Assembly (NCBI GenBank): GCA_020850615.1
Contig: JADZEI010000024.1
Coordinates: 1-55,526 of the forward strand
Reading direction: 5' to 3'
DNA: 55,526 nucleotides
Origin: Dehalococcoidia bacterium
Lineage (GTDB): Bacteria; Chloroflexota; Dehalococcoidia; Tepidiformales; Tepidiformaceae
A model generated the notes under the pieces. It had not been told where the DNA came from. It did no database searches and worked only from the letters and a program-made list of their open reading frames with translations. Shown here in pieces: positions 41,172-51,624 of the stretch. Each line of letters opens with the position of its first letter. Position 1 is the first letter of the stretch. The position numbers and the translations under genes are program-made.

Positions 41172-42458
41172 ATGAGGGCGATGCCGCGCCCCCTCGCAGC
41201 CGTCCTCACCCTCGGGTGCAAGCTGAACCTCGCCGACAGCGAGGAGATCGCGCGCGGGCTGCGGGCGGCCGGGTACGACGTCGTCGACGCGCTCTGCGAC
41301 GCGGACGCGTATGTGGTCAACACCTGCTCGGTGACGCACGTGGCCGACCAGAAGTCGCGGCGGCTGATCCGGTCGGTGCGGCGAATGGCGCCGGGCGCGC
41401 GGGTGACCGTGACGGGCTGCTTCCCGCAGTCGGCGGGGGCCGAGGCGGTGACCGCGCTGGGGGCGGACCTCGTGGTGGGCACGCGCGACCGGGACAAGGG
41501 CGAGCTGGTGCGGTTCCTCGAACCCGGGGCACCCGCCGAACGGGGTGCGCCGGGGGGCGGCGGGCTCCACGTCCGGGCGTTCGTGAAGGCGCAGGAAGGC
41601 TGCAACGACGTCTGCGCGTTCTGCATCGTGCCGCGCACGCGGGGCCGGGAGGAATCGCGGCCGGTCGCGGCGGTGGTGCGCGAGGTGGAGCGGGCGGTGG
41701 CGGGCGGCGCGCGCGAAGTGGTGATCACGGGGACGCAGCTCGGCGCGTGGGGGCGGGACCTGGAGCCAGCGCTGGGGCCGCACCACCTGATCGGTGGGCT
41801 GCTCGAAGGGACGGAGGCGGCGCGGGTGCGGTTCAGCTCGCTCCAGCCGCAGGACATCACGCCGGAGCTGCTGGCGCTGTGGCAGGACCCGCGGCTGATG
41901 CCGCACTTCCACCTGGCCCTGCAGTCCGGCAGTGAGGCCACGCTGCGGGCGATGCGCCGGCGGTACACGGCGCGCGCGTTCGCCGAGGCGGCGGAGCGCA
42001 TCTCCGCGGCGGTGCCGGGGGCGGCGATCACGACGGACGTGATCGCGGGGTTCCCGGGGGAGACGCATGACCAGTTCGCGGAGACGCTGCGGCTCTGCGA
42101 GGAGGTTGGCTTCGCGCGGCTGCACTGCTTCCCCTATTCGCAGCGGGCGCACACGACGGCGGCGCGGATGCCCGGGCAGGTCCCGGTGCCGGTGCGGCAG
42201 GAACGGATGGCGGAGCTGCTCGCGCTGGGCGACCGGCTTTCGCGGCGTTTCCGGGAGCGGGCGCGCGGCAGCGTGCGGCCGGTGCTCTGGGAGGAGGAGC
42301 GGGAGCGGGGCGGCGAACGGCTCTGGCGGGGCCACACGGACACGTACATCCCGGTGTACATGGCGGGCGCGGGGCTCGCCAACCGGGTGACGCCGGTGGA
42401 GATCGGCGAATTGCACGAAGACGGCGTGCGCGGGAGCGCGCCGGGAGGGAGCGCATGA
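41172..42458 (+). CDS. mtaB: tRNA (N6-threonylcarbamoyladenosine(37)-C2)-methylthiotransferase
   Basis: A 428-residue radical-SAM methylthiotransferase that makes ms2t6A37. The N-terminal UPF0004 domain carries three Cys (TLGCKLN, NTCSVT, TGCFPQ). The radical-SAM CxxxCxxC is CNDVCAFC, with IVPRTRGREESRP after it. Then come LQSGSEATLRAMRRRYT, a C-terminal TRAM-like region, and RAHTTAARMPGQVP. Start: ATG at 41172 after GGGGGAGG. An ATG at 41181 would fit a TACCAT box with a 7-nt gap. Confidence 0.92.
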   Translation: MRAMPRPLAAVLTLGCKLNLADSEEIARGLRAAGYDVVDALCDADAYVVNTCSVTHVADQKSRRLIRSVRRMAPGARVTVTGCFPQSAGAEAVTALGADLVVGTRDRDKGELVRFLEPGAPAERGAPGGGGLHVRAFVKAQEGCNDVCAFCIVPRTRGREESRPVAAVVREVERAVAGGAREVVITGTQLGAWGRDLEPALGPHHLIGGLLEGTEAARVRFSSLQPQDITPELLALWQDPRLMPHFHLALQSGSEATLRAMRRRYTARAFAEAAERISAAVPGAAITTDVIAGFPGETHDQFAETLRLCEEVGFARLHCFPYSQRAHTTAARMPGQVPVPVRQERMAELLALGDRLSRRFRERARGSVRPVLWEEERERGGERLWRGHTDTYIPVYMAGAGLANRVTPVEIGELHEDGVRGSAPGGSA

Positions 42459-43336
42459 ACGGACTGCGGCGGGGGCTGCTGGCGGGGTACAGCGTGGTCT
42501 TCATCGCCCTGTGCCTGGGGCTGATCGCGCTGGCGTGGAACCAGGACCAGCAGCTCGACATCAACCCCGACGGGTTCCGGTTCGTGTCGTACATCAGCTC
42601 AGGGGACACGGAGAAGCTGGCGTTCTCGGCGCTGATGGCGTGCCTGGCCCTCTTCGGGGTGCTCACGCTGGTGGTCGCGATCGCGGTCGGGGATACGCGG
42701 GGCGGGGCGATCCGGGCGCGGCGGGCGAACGGGACGAGCGTCGAGCTGGACACGGACGCGGTCGAGGCGATGCTGCGGGCGGAGCTGCAGGGCATCCCCG
42801 AGATCCGGCACGTCGAGCCGCGGGTGCGGACGGCGGGGGCGGGGGTCGACGTGGACGTGGCCGCGTCGATCGAGCCGAGCGCGAGCATCGCCCACGTGAC
42901 CGACCTGGTGCTGCGGACGACGACCGCGGTACTGCGGGACGAGCTCGGGATCGGGAACCTGCGGCGGCCGCACGTGCGGCTGCGGTACGACGAGATGGCG
43001 GCGCGGCCGGTGGGCAGCGGCCGGATGTCGCCGCAGGCGGGGATGGCGGGCCGCGACGTGGTCGAAGAGGACTGGCCGCCGCCTCCGCCGGACCTCTACC
43101 CGCGCCCAGCGCCGCCGGTCCGGGACGAGGGCGACGCCTGGCCGGCGCCACCGCCCGGCCTGCAGTTCGAACGCCCGGCGCAGGGGCCAATGACGCCGCC
43201 ACCGCCCGTGGCCGAGGCGGAGGCGTGGGCGGCGCGGCCGGACCCGGCGCCGCCAGCACCGCCTGCCGCGGGGCCGCGCTGGGACGGCCCGGAGCCGGAA
43301 GCCGGTGCCGGCGAGGCGGAGGTGCGCCGTGAGTGA
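42455..43336 (+). CDS. AmaP-like membrane protein with Asp23-type domain
   Basis: A 293-residue protein with two N-terminal helices (about 12-27 and 57-77) and an Asp23/AmaP-like domain (VELDTDAVEAMLRAELQGIPEIRHVEPRV, then GVDVDVAASIEPSASI). A long Pro-rich acidic tail follows. AmaP anchors the alkaline-shock protein Asp23 to the membrane in Firmicutes. ATGA overlap with mtaB, and an 8-nt overlap with scpB. Confidence 0.75.
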   Translation: MNGLRRGLLAGYSVVFIALCLGLIALAWNQDQQLDINPDGFRFVSYISSGDTEKLAFSALMACLALFGVLTLVVAIAVGDTRGGAIRARRANGTSVELDTDAVEAMLRAELQGIPEIRHVEPRVRTAGAGVDVDVAASIEPSASIAHVTDLVLRTTTAVLRDELGIGNLRRPHVRLRYDEMAARPVGSGRMSPQAGMAGRDVVEEDWPPPPPDLYPRPAPPVRDEGDAWPAPPPGLQFERPAQGPMTPPPPVAEAEAWAARPDPAPPAPPAAGPRWDGPEPEAGAGEAEVRRE

Positions 43337-43883
43337 GGTGCTGCGGCCGCGGCCGGCGAACGAACTGCCGTGGGTGCTGGAGGCGCTACTCTTCGTGGCC
43401 GAAGAGGCGCAGCCGCTGACGACGCTGGCCCGGGCTGCGGGGGTGAGCGACGGTGCGGCGCGGAAGGCGCTGGCGCGGCTCGCCGCCGACTACGAGGCGC
43501 GCGGGCTGCGGCTGATGGAGGACGGGCAGAAGTACCAGCTCGTGACCGCGCCGGAATACGCGCCCTACATCAATGAGCTGCTGGGACAGGGGCCGGGGCA
43601 GCGGCTCTCGCGGGCGGCCCTGGAGGTGCTCACGATCGTCGCCTACAAGCAGCCCTGCAGCCGCGCCGAGATCGAGGCGATCCGCGGGGTGAACAGCGAC
43701 CGGCTGGTGGCGACGCTGGAAGCGCGCGGGCTGGTCGAGCAGGTTGGCGTCGCAGAGGGGCCGGGCAAGGCGAAGCTCTACCGGACGACGATGCGGTTCC
43801 TGGAGCACTTCGGCATTGCGAGCCCGCAGGAGCTGCCGCCGCTGCCAGACGCGCCGCAGCCGGAGACGGCGCAGCCGCTGTGA
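43329..43883 (+). CDS. scpB: Segregation and condensation protein B
   Basis: A 184-residue winged-helix protein of the SMC-ScpAB condensin. Typical features are LEALLFVAEEAQPLTTLARAAG, GLRLMEDGQKYQLVTAPEYAPYI, LSRAALEVLTIVAYKQPCSRAEIEAIRGVNSD and LYRTTMRFLEHFGI. GTG start. ScpA, usually adjacent, is not in this window. Confidence 0.93.
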   Translation: MSEVLRPRPANELPWVLEALLFVAEEAQPLTTLARAAGVSDGAARKALARLAADYEARGLRLMEDGQKYQLVTAPEYAPYINELLGQGPGQRLSRAALEVLTIVAYKQPCSRAEIEAIRGVNSDRLVATLEARGLVEQVGVAEGPGKAKLYRTTMRFLEHFGIASPQELPPLPDAPQPETAQPL

Positions 43884-44167
43884 CGGTCGGGGTGCTGCGG
43901 CTGCGGTTCAGCGTCCCGGCGGACACGCTGAAGGAGAAGCGGGCGGTCGTGAAGTCAGTCGTGGAACGGCTGCGTGGCCGGTTCAACGCGTCCGTGGCGG
44001 AGGTGGAGGACCTGGACGACCCGGGGCACGCGACGATCGCGGCGTGCGTGGTTTCGAACGACGCGAAGCACGCGGATTCGATGCTCGGGAGCATCGCCCG
44101 GACGGTGGAGGAGTGGCGGCTGGATGTGGAGCTGCTCGCGGTGGAGACGGAGCTGATCGAGGCGTAG
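43880..44167 (+). CDS. DUF503 family protein
   Basis: A 95-residue YlxP/DUF503-type protein: the start VGVLRLRFSVPADTLKEKRAVVKSVVERLRGRFNASVAEV is characteristic. GTG start coupled to the scpB stop. Family members often lie near translation or ribosome-biogenesis genes. No function is assigned. The 170 bp after it hold only the promoter at 44291. Confidence 0.88.
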   Translation: MTVGVLRLRFSVPADTLKEKRAVVKSVVERLRGRFNASVAEVEDLDDPGHATIAACVVSNDAKHADSMLGSIARTVEEWRLDVELLAVETELIEA

Positions 44168-44290
44168 GGCGCGGCGAGTCCCGGGCGGGGATGGTCCGGC
44201 GGCCGCGAAAACGCGTGTTCGCGTTGCGCCCCTACGACGGTCCCGGGCCGGAAGCTGCTATCGAGGCCATTGCAGCGCGCGGAGCAAGCG

Positions 44291-44318
44291 TTGACAGGCG
44301 ACATGTGGGTCGTAGACT
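44291..44318 (+). promoter_or_regulatory. Consensus-like promoter of the 104-residue gene
   Basis: A perfect TTGACA (44291-44296), a 16-nt spacer and TAGACT (44313-44318). This is the strongest -35 hexamer in this part of the window. A 19-nt leader holds AGGGA before the ATG at 44338. Confidence 0.65.
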
Positions 44319-44337
44319 GCGGCGCAGCAGGGACGAT

Positions 44338-44652
44338 ATGGGCGAAATCACGGTGGAGTGGCCGGCGCAGGAGAACGAGCACGGCGGGCGGCTGCTCTGG
44401 TTCGGCAGCTGGCTGGTTGGCGAAAGCGGCGCGGAGGGCGAGTGGTTCTACACGGGTCGCGGCGGCGTGCGCGAGACGTATCGCGTGCCGCCGGTGGCGA
44501 GCGGCGTGCGGATCCGGAGGTGGCCGAACGAGGGGCTCGACGCGGAGTACGCGGACGTGGTCGGGCTCGGTGGTCTCGCCAGGTTGTGTCCCGAACGACT
44601 CGACTTCGATGTCCGGCAGCGGTTCAGCCGGCTGCCCGTGGACTTCGAATAG
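44338..44652 (+). CDS. Small hypothetical protein
   Basis: A 104-residue soluble protein with many Trp and Arg (TVEWPAQENEHGGRLLWFGSWLV, TGRGGVRETYRVPP). It shows no family I recognise and no signal peptide. It has its own consensus-like promoter. The amidohydrolase gene begins 22 bp later, so they are likely one transcript. Confidence 0.55.
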   Translation: MGEITVEWPAQENEHGGRLLWFGSWLVGESGAEGEWFYTGRGGVRETYRVPPVASGVRIRRWPNEGLDAEYADVVGLGGLARLCPERLDFDVRQRFSRLPVDFE

Positions 44653-44674
44653 CAGCCACCGCCAGGAGGGCGCG

Positions 44675-45943
44675 ATGACCACGGCCGAACGCTCGAGCAT
44701 GAACCTGACCATCGAGGCGATGGACGCGCTGCAGCGGAGCGAGCACTTCAACGCGCACCGGCTGGCGACGCCGGGCCACGCGGGCTGGGAGCGGGTGGCG
44801 ACGCCGGGCGCGCCGGACAAGTACGTGATGATCTCGGCGGACACGCACGTGAACGAGCCGCCGAACCTCTGGGTGGAGCGGATCGACGAGCAGTACCGGA
44901 GCCGGCTGCCGCGGATCGAGGTCGACGCGAACGGGGTGACGTGGTCGGTGGTGGAGGGGTACCACCCGGTGAAGGTCCGGGACCTGAAGATGGAGGGCGA
45001 GGACAAGGAGCGGGCGGAGGTGGGCAAGAGCGACCCGGGGGAGCGGCTGAAGGACCACGCGCGCGACGGGATCGACGCGGAGGTGATCTTCCCGAACCGG
45101 GGGCTGCAGATGTGGGCGACGCCGGACCCGCTGTTCTCGCAGGCGATGTGCCGGGTGTACAACGACTGGGCCTGGGAGGTGTTCGGGGCGTACAACGACC
45201 GGATGTCGCCGCTGGCCTGCCTGGCGACCGGGGACATCGAGAGCGCGGTCGCGGAGATCGAGCGGGTGGCAAAGCTGGGGTTCCGAGGGCTGAGCCTGCC
45301 GTGCAAGCCGGCGTGGGGGCCGGGGCGGGCGGAGGACCCGAACTACAACCTGCCGGAGTTCGACCGGCTGTGGGCATGCATCGAAGCGCATGACCTGCCG
45401 TTCACGTTCCACGTCTCGACGGGGAAGGACCCGCGGACGGCGAAGGGCAACGGCGGGGCGGTGATCAACTACGTGATCCACTCGCTGGCGCCGACGGCGG
45501 AGCCGATCGTGAACCTGTGCAGCTCGGGCGTGCTGGACCGGTTCCCGGGCCTGCGGTTCGCGAGCATCGAGGCGGGGATCGGCTGGGTGCCGTGGATGCT
45601 GCGGGCGATGGACGAGGCCTACGAGCACCACCACTTCTGGGCGTTCCCGAAGCTGAAGATGATGCCGAGCGAGTACTACCGGCAGCACTGCTACGCGTCG
45701 TTCCAGGAGGACAAGCCGGGCATCGACCTGATGCGCGAGTACGGGCTCACGGGCAACTTCATGTGGGCGAACGACTACCCGCACCACGAGGGTTCGTGGC
45801 CGCATTCGGAGCAGGCGATCGAGCGGACGATGGGGGAGCTCACGGACGAGGAGCGGGCGAACGTGCTCGGGCTGAACGCGGCGCGGTTCTTCGGGTTCGA
45901 TGTGGCGAAGCTGGTGGCGTACCGGGAGGGGGCGGGGGCGTAG
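44675..45943 (+). CDS. Amidohydrolase-2 family metal-dependent hydrolase
   Basis: A 422-residue TIM-barrel protein. Ligand motifs are SADTH (near residue 52), FHVSTG, EAGIGWVPWML and the C-terminal WANDYPHHEGSWPHSE. It resembles the protein at 8813-9967 in length and order of motifs but is diverged. AGGAGGG at 44664-44670 is a strong Shine-Dalgarno. The substrate is unknown. Confidence 0.85.
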   Translation: MTTAERSSMNLTIEAMDALQRSEHFNAHRLATPGHAGWERVATPGAPDKYVMISADTHVNEPPNLWVERIDEQYRSRLPRIEVDANGVTWSVVEGYHPVKVRDLKMEGEDKERAEVGKSDPGERLKDHARDGIDAEVIFPNRGLQMWATPDPLFSQAMCRVYNDWAWEVFGAYNDRMSPLACLATGDIESAVAEIERVAKLGFRGLSLPCKPAWGPGRAEDPNYNLPEFDRLWACIEAHDLPFTFHVSTGKDPRTAKGNGGAVINYVIHSLAPTAEPIVNLCSSGVLDRFPGLRFASIEAGIGWVPWMLRAMDEAYEHHHFWAFPKLKMMPSEYYRQHCYASFQEDKPGIDLMREYGLTGNFMWANDYPHHEGSWPHSEQAIERTMGELTDEERANVLGLNAARFFGFDVAKLVAYREGAGA

Positions 45944-45994
45944 GGGGCGGCGCGTTCCCAGTTCCCAGTTCCCAGGGGCGATTGGGGCCGCGAT
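45944..45994 (+). repeat. Short TTCCCAG word repeat between convergent genes
   Basis: Four TTCCCAG-type words at 45956-45975, in the 51-bp gap between the amidohydrolase and hisA ends. Confidence 0.6.
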
Positions 45995-46729
45995 CTACGA
46001 CGACGCGGGTTGGGTGGCGGCGGTGAGGGCTTCGCGGAGGTCGAGGGTGCCTTCGTAGAGGGCGGTGCCGACGATCGCGCCTTCGCAGCCGATGGAGGCG
46101 AGCTTGCGGATGTGGCCGACCGAACTGACGCCGCCGGAAGCGACGATCGGGACGCCGGCGGTGCGGACGAGCTCGGCGGTCGTGTCGAAGTTCGGGCCGG
46201 CGAGGACGCCGTCGCGCGAGATGTCGGTGAACATGATGCGCGGCACGCCGAGGTCCACCATCTGGCGGACGAGGTCGGCGAGCTGGATGCCGGAGCCCTT
46301 GAGCCAGCCATCGGTCATGACTTCGCCGTTGCGAGCGTCGATGGCGACGACGATGCGGCCGGGGAACTCGGAGCAGGCGGCGCGGACGAGGTCCGGGTCG
46401 CGGACGGCGGCGCTGCCGAGCTGGACGCGCTGGGCACCGTAGTGCATGGCATCGCGGACGGCTTCGAGGTTGCGGATGCCGCCGGAGACTTCGACCGGGA
46501 GCTCGACGGCGCGGCAGATGGCGGCGATGTCGTCGCGGTTGAAGGGGTAGCCCTGCTTGGCGCCATCGAGGTCGACGACGTGGAGGCGGGGTGCGCCGAG
46601 GTCCTGCCACTGCTGGGCCATGGCGACGGGGTCGTTGGAGTACTGGGTTTCGCGGCTGTAGTCGCCCTGGACGAGCTGGACGCAACGGCCGCCGCGAAGG
46701 TCGATGGCGGGGATGACTTCGAACGTCAG
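45995..46729 (-). CDS. hisA: Phosphoribosylformimino-5-aminoimidazole carboxamide ribotide isomerase
   Basis: A 244-residue (beta/alpha)8 isomerase of histidine synthesis. Markers are VIPAIDLRGGRCVQLVQGD with the first catalytic Asp, DLDGAKQGYP, VEVSGGIRNLEAV, FTDISRDGVLAGPNFD with the second catalytic Asp, and IVASGGVSS. No ATG, GTG or TTG lies at the conserved start. A CTG at 46729 is preceded by GGAGG with 6-nt spacing and overlaps the hisH stop (CTGA), so CTG is the likely initiator. Confidence 0.9.
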   Translation of the reverse strand: MTFEVIPAIDLRGGRCVQLVQGDYSRETQYSNDPVAMAQQWQDLGAPRLHVVDLDGAKQGYPFNRDDIAAICRAVELPVEVSGGIRNLEAVRDAMHYGAQRVQLGSAAVRDPDLVRAACSEFPGRIVVAIDARNGEVMTDGWLKGSGIQLADLVRQMVDLGVPRIMFTDISRDGVLAGPNFDTTAELVRTAGVPIVASGGVSSVGHIRKLASIGCEGAIVGTALYEGTLDLREALTAATQPASS

Positions 46730-47388
46730 CGGAGGCCTCCGGCGGCTGTGGCAGCGGCGGGCATGCCGGCCCGCGCCCACTGGATGAAGTTGGCATAGAC
46801 GCGGAGGCCGCGTTCGCCGCTCTTTTCGGGGTGGAACTGGGTGGCGACGACGTTGTCGCGGGCGACGACGCTGGGGAACGTGTCGCCGTATTCGGTAACC
46901 CCCAGGTGGAGCGAGGCATCGGGCACGGAGGGGTAGAAGCTGTGGACGAAGTAGAAGGCGCTGCCGCTGGGGATGCCCCCGGTCACGGGGTGGTCGCGGA
47001 CCCAGTCGACGGTGTTCCAGCCCATGTGGGGGACCTTGCGTTCGCCGCCGGTGGGGAAGCGGAGGACGCGGCCGGGGAGGACACCGAGGCACTCCTGGCC
47101 GTCGCCTTCTTCGGACCATTCGAAGAGCGCCTGGAGGCCCATGCAGACGCCGAGGAAGGGGCGGCCGTGCTCGATGTAGGCGAGGAGCGGCTCGACGAGG
47201 CCGCGCGAGCTGAGGTTCTGCATCGTGTCGGAGGCGGCGCCGACGCCGGGGAGGATGATTGCGCCGGCGGTGTGGATATCGTCGGGGTCGGCCGAGACGA
47301 CGGGCGCCTCGTGGACGTGGGCGACCGCGCGCGCGACGCTGCGCAGGTTGCCCGCCCCGTAATCGATGACCACGACTGGTGCACTCAT
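46726..47388 (-). CDS. hisH: Imidazole glycerol phosphate synthase, glutaminase subunit
   Basis: A 220-residue class I glutamine amidotransferase that supplies ammonia to HisF. The nucleophile C82 is in FLGVCMGLQALFE and the His-Glu pair in QFHPEKSG; IDYGAGNLRSVARA is the typical start. HisF itself is not in the window. The ATG follows TACACT by 6 nt. Confidence 0.95.
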   Translation of the reverse strand: MSAPVVVIDYGAGNLRSVARAVAHVHEAPVVSADPDDIHTAGAIILPGVGAASDTMQNLSSRGLVEPLLAYIEHGRPFLGVCMGLQALFEWSEEGDGQECLGVLPGRVLRFPTGGERKVPHMGWNTVDWVRDHPVTGGIPSGSAFYFVHSFYPSVPDASLHLGVTEYGDTFPSVVARDNVVATQFHPEKSGERGLRVYANFIQWARAGMPAAATAAGGLR

Positions 47389-47394
47389 GGGGCC

Positions 47395-47400
47395 AGTGTA
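47395..47400 (-). promoter_or_regulatory. -10 element, leaderless start of hisHA
   Basis: Minus-strand TACACT preceded by TGC, with a 6-nt gap to the ATG at 47388. Confidence 0.5.
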
Positions 47401-47422
47401 GCAGGGGCGGGAGCTGCGGTGA

Positions 47423-49573
<2,151 letters not shown>

Positions 49574-49644
49574 CCGCTTTGGGAATGCGCGAAGCTTTTT
49601 CGGAGCGGCAACTGTGAAGATATCGCGCGCAGGATCATGGCTCG

Positions 49645-49650
49645 TATAAT
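49645..49650 (+). promoter_or_regulatory. Perfect -10 upstream of mreB
   Basis: TATAAT with a 6-nt gap to the GTG at 49657, and no -35 match. A UUCG-capped hairpin (GCACGC at 49662-49667, GCGTGC at 49672-49677) lies at the 5' end of the predicted transcript. Confidence 0.55.
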
Positions 49651-49656
49651 GCCCTC

Positions 49657-50769
49657 GTGTCGCACGCTTCGGCGTGCCCCGCAGTCCACCCCCGCCGGAT
49701 CTGCACTTTGGGAATCTTCAGCCCGCTGGCGAACCTGTTTGGGTTCCTGTCGCACGACATCGCCATCGACCTCGGGACGGCCAACACGCTGGTGATGGTC
49801 CGGGGGCGAGGGATCGTGATCGACGAACCGTCCGTTGTTGCAATCGATCGTATTACGAAGAAGATCCTCGCCATCGGCGCGGAGGCGAAGCGCATGGTCG
49901 GCCGGACGCCGGCCAACATCGTCGCCGTGCGGCCGCTGCGCGACGGCGTGATCTCGGACTTCGAAGTGACGGAGAAGATGCTGTCGTACTTCATCCGGGC
50001 GGTACACGACCGGGGCTTCCTGGCGCAGCCGCGGGTGGTGGTCGGCATCCCCAGCGGCGTGACGGAGGTGGAGAAGCGGGCGGTGCACGACGCGGCCCTG
50101 AACGCGGGCGCGCGGAGCTGCTACCTGATCGAGGAGCCGATGGCGGCGGCGATCGGGGCGGGGCTGCCGGTCATCGAGGCGGCGGGCTGCATGATCGTCG
50201 ACATCGGCGGCGGCACGACCGAGGTGGCGGTGATCTCGCTCGGCGGCATGGTCGTGAGCACGTCCATCCGGGTGGCAGGCGACGAGATGGACCAGGACAT
50301 CATCGCCTACGCGCGGCAGGTGCATAACCTGCTCATCGGCGAGCGGACGGCGGAGGAGATCAAGAAGATCGCGGGGTCGGCGGCGCCGCTGGACCCGGAG
50401 GAGATGGTGGACCTGCGCGGGCGCGACCTCGCGACCGGGCTGCCGAAGGCGGTCCAGGTCTCGACGGTGGAAATCCGGGACGCGCTGGCGGGCTCGATCA
50501 GCGCGATCGTGGAGGCGGTGCGGTCGACGATCGAAGTGACGCCGCCGGAGTTGGTGAGCGACCTGATGGCGCACGGCATCGCGCTGGCGGGCGGCGGGGC
50601 GATGCTGCGGGGGCTGGACCGGCGGCTGAGCCAGGAGACGCGGTTCCCGGTTTATGTCGCGGAGGACCCGCTGCTCTGCGTGGTGCGCGGGGCGGGGGAA
50701 GTGCTGGAAGAGCAAGAGCTCTTGTCGAAAGTGCAATCCCGTCTGGCCTCGCGGAGGAGCGGGCGTTAG
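49657..50769 (+). CDS. mreB: Rod shape-determining protein MreB
   Basis: An actin-fold cytoskeletal ATPase that guides lateral wall synthesis. Motifs are IAIDLGTANTLV (phosphate 1), VDIGGGTTEVAVISLGG (phosphate 2), LIEEPMAAAIGAGLP and ALAGGGAMLRGLD. A GTG at 49657 (370 residues) sits 6 nt from a perfect TATAAT and matches the leaderless pattern of the window. A TTG at 49708 (353 residues, beginning LGIFSPLANLFGFLSHD) gives the usual N-terminus and is a serious alternative. It is first in the mre-mrd operon. Confidence 0.95.
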   Translation: MSHASACPAVHPRRICTLGIFSPLANLFGFLSHDIAIDLGTANTLVMVRGRGIVIDEPSVVAIDRITKKILAIGAEAKRMVGRTPANIVAVRPLRDGVISDFEVTEKMLSYFIRAVHDRGFLAQPRVVVGIPSGVTEVEKRAVHDAALNAGARSCYLIEEPMAAAIGAGLPVIEAAGCMIVDIGGGTTEVAVISLGGMVVSTSIRVAGDEMDQDIIAYARQVHNLLIGERTAEEIKKIAGSAAPLDPEEMVDLRGRDLATGLPKAVQVSTVEIRDALAGSISAIVEAVRSTIEVTPPELVSDLMAHGIALAGGGAMLRGLDRRLSQETRFPVYVAEDPLLCVVRGAGEVLEEQELLSKVQSRLASRRSGR

Positions 50770-50796
50770 CATCGGCTGGCATCCCCGGGGTTCGGT

Positions 50797-51624
50797 ATGC
50801 TGATTTTCTCCCGATACACGTGGTGGGTCGCGGCGATGATCGGGCTCGCGTTGTTCCTCACCGCGGCGAGCCAGGTCGGGGTCCTGAGCCCGTTCCAGAG
50901 CGCCTTTTTGCGGGTAGTCGCGCCTGTCGAGGACGTGATCAACGGGATCTTCACGCCGGTGGCGAACATCCTCGCCAACGCGGGCAGGATCGATGAGCTC
51001 GAAGAGGAGAACCGGGCGCTGCGGGTGGAGAACGCGGACCTCACGCGGCAGATGACGGAGAACGAGATCGACCGGGAGCGGCTGGCGCAGCTGGAGCAGG
51101 CGTTCAACCTGACCGGCGACACGGAGACGACGCGCGTGGCGGCGAATATCGTCCACCGCGACGCCTCGGCGTTCGCGCACGTGCTCAGCATCGACCGCGG
51201 CTCGGACGACGGGATCAAGGTCGGGATGAACGTGCTTTCGCCCGAGGGCTGGCTGGTGGGGACGGTATACGACGTGAGCGGGAGCCAGTCGTTCGTGCGG
51301 CTGATCACGGACAGCCGGAGCAAGGTGAACGCGCAGGTGCTCGGTTCGGAGACGGACGGAGCGGTGCACGGTGGCGCGAACCGGACGCTCTCCTTCGAGC
51401 TGGTGACCGGCGACGTGAACGTGGGCGACACGATCGTGACCTCCGGCCTGGGCGGGAACTACCAGGCGAACATCCCGATCGCGGCGGTGACGGAAGTGAG
51501 CGGCACCGCGCAGGACCTCTACCGGACGGTGAAGCTGGAGCCGAAGTCGCGGGTATCGACGCTGAGCACGGTGTTCGTGCTGACGAGCTTCGTGCCGCAG
51601 CGGCTCGGCCTGGAGAGCGACTGA
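50797..51624 (+). CDS. mreC: Rod shape-determining protein MreC
   Basis: A 275-residue bitopic elongasome protein. It has an N-terminal helix (about 8-25), a coiled coil (IDELEEENRALRVENADLTRQMTENEIDRERLAQLE, about 64-98), and then two beta domains (VLSIDRGSDDGIKVGMNVLSPEGWLVGTV; GDTIVTSGLGGNYQANIPIAAV). It links MreB and MreD to PBP2. It is 27 bp after mreB and coupled to mreD by a TGATG overlap. Confidence 0.95.
   Translation: MLIFSRYTWWVAAMIGLALFLTAASQVGVLSPFQSAFLRVVAPVEDVINGIFTPVANILANAGRIDELEEENRALRVENADLTRQMTENEIDRERLAQLEQAFNLTGDTETTRVAANIVHRDASAFAHVLSIDRGSDDGIKVGMNVLSPEGWLVGTVYDVSGSQSFVRLITDSRSKVNAQVLGSETDGAVHGGANRTLSFELVTGDVNVGDTIVTSGLGGNYQANIPIAAVTEVSGTAQDLYRTVKLEPKSRVSTLSTVFVLTSFVPQRLGLESD

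Noticed and set aside
47271-47279. TGTGGATAT resembling a DnaA box
   Set aside because: A single near-match inside hisH with no cluster; not evidence for an origin there.
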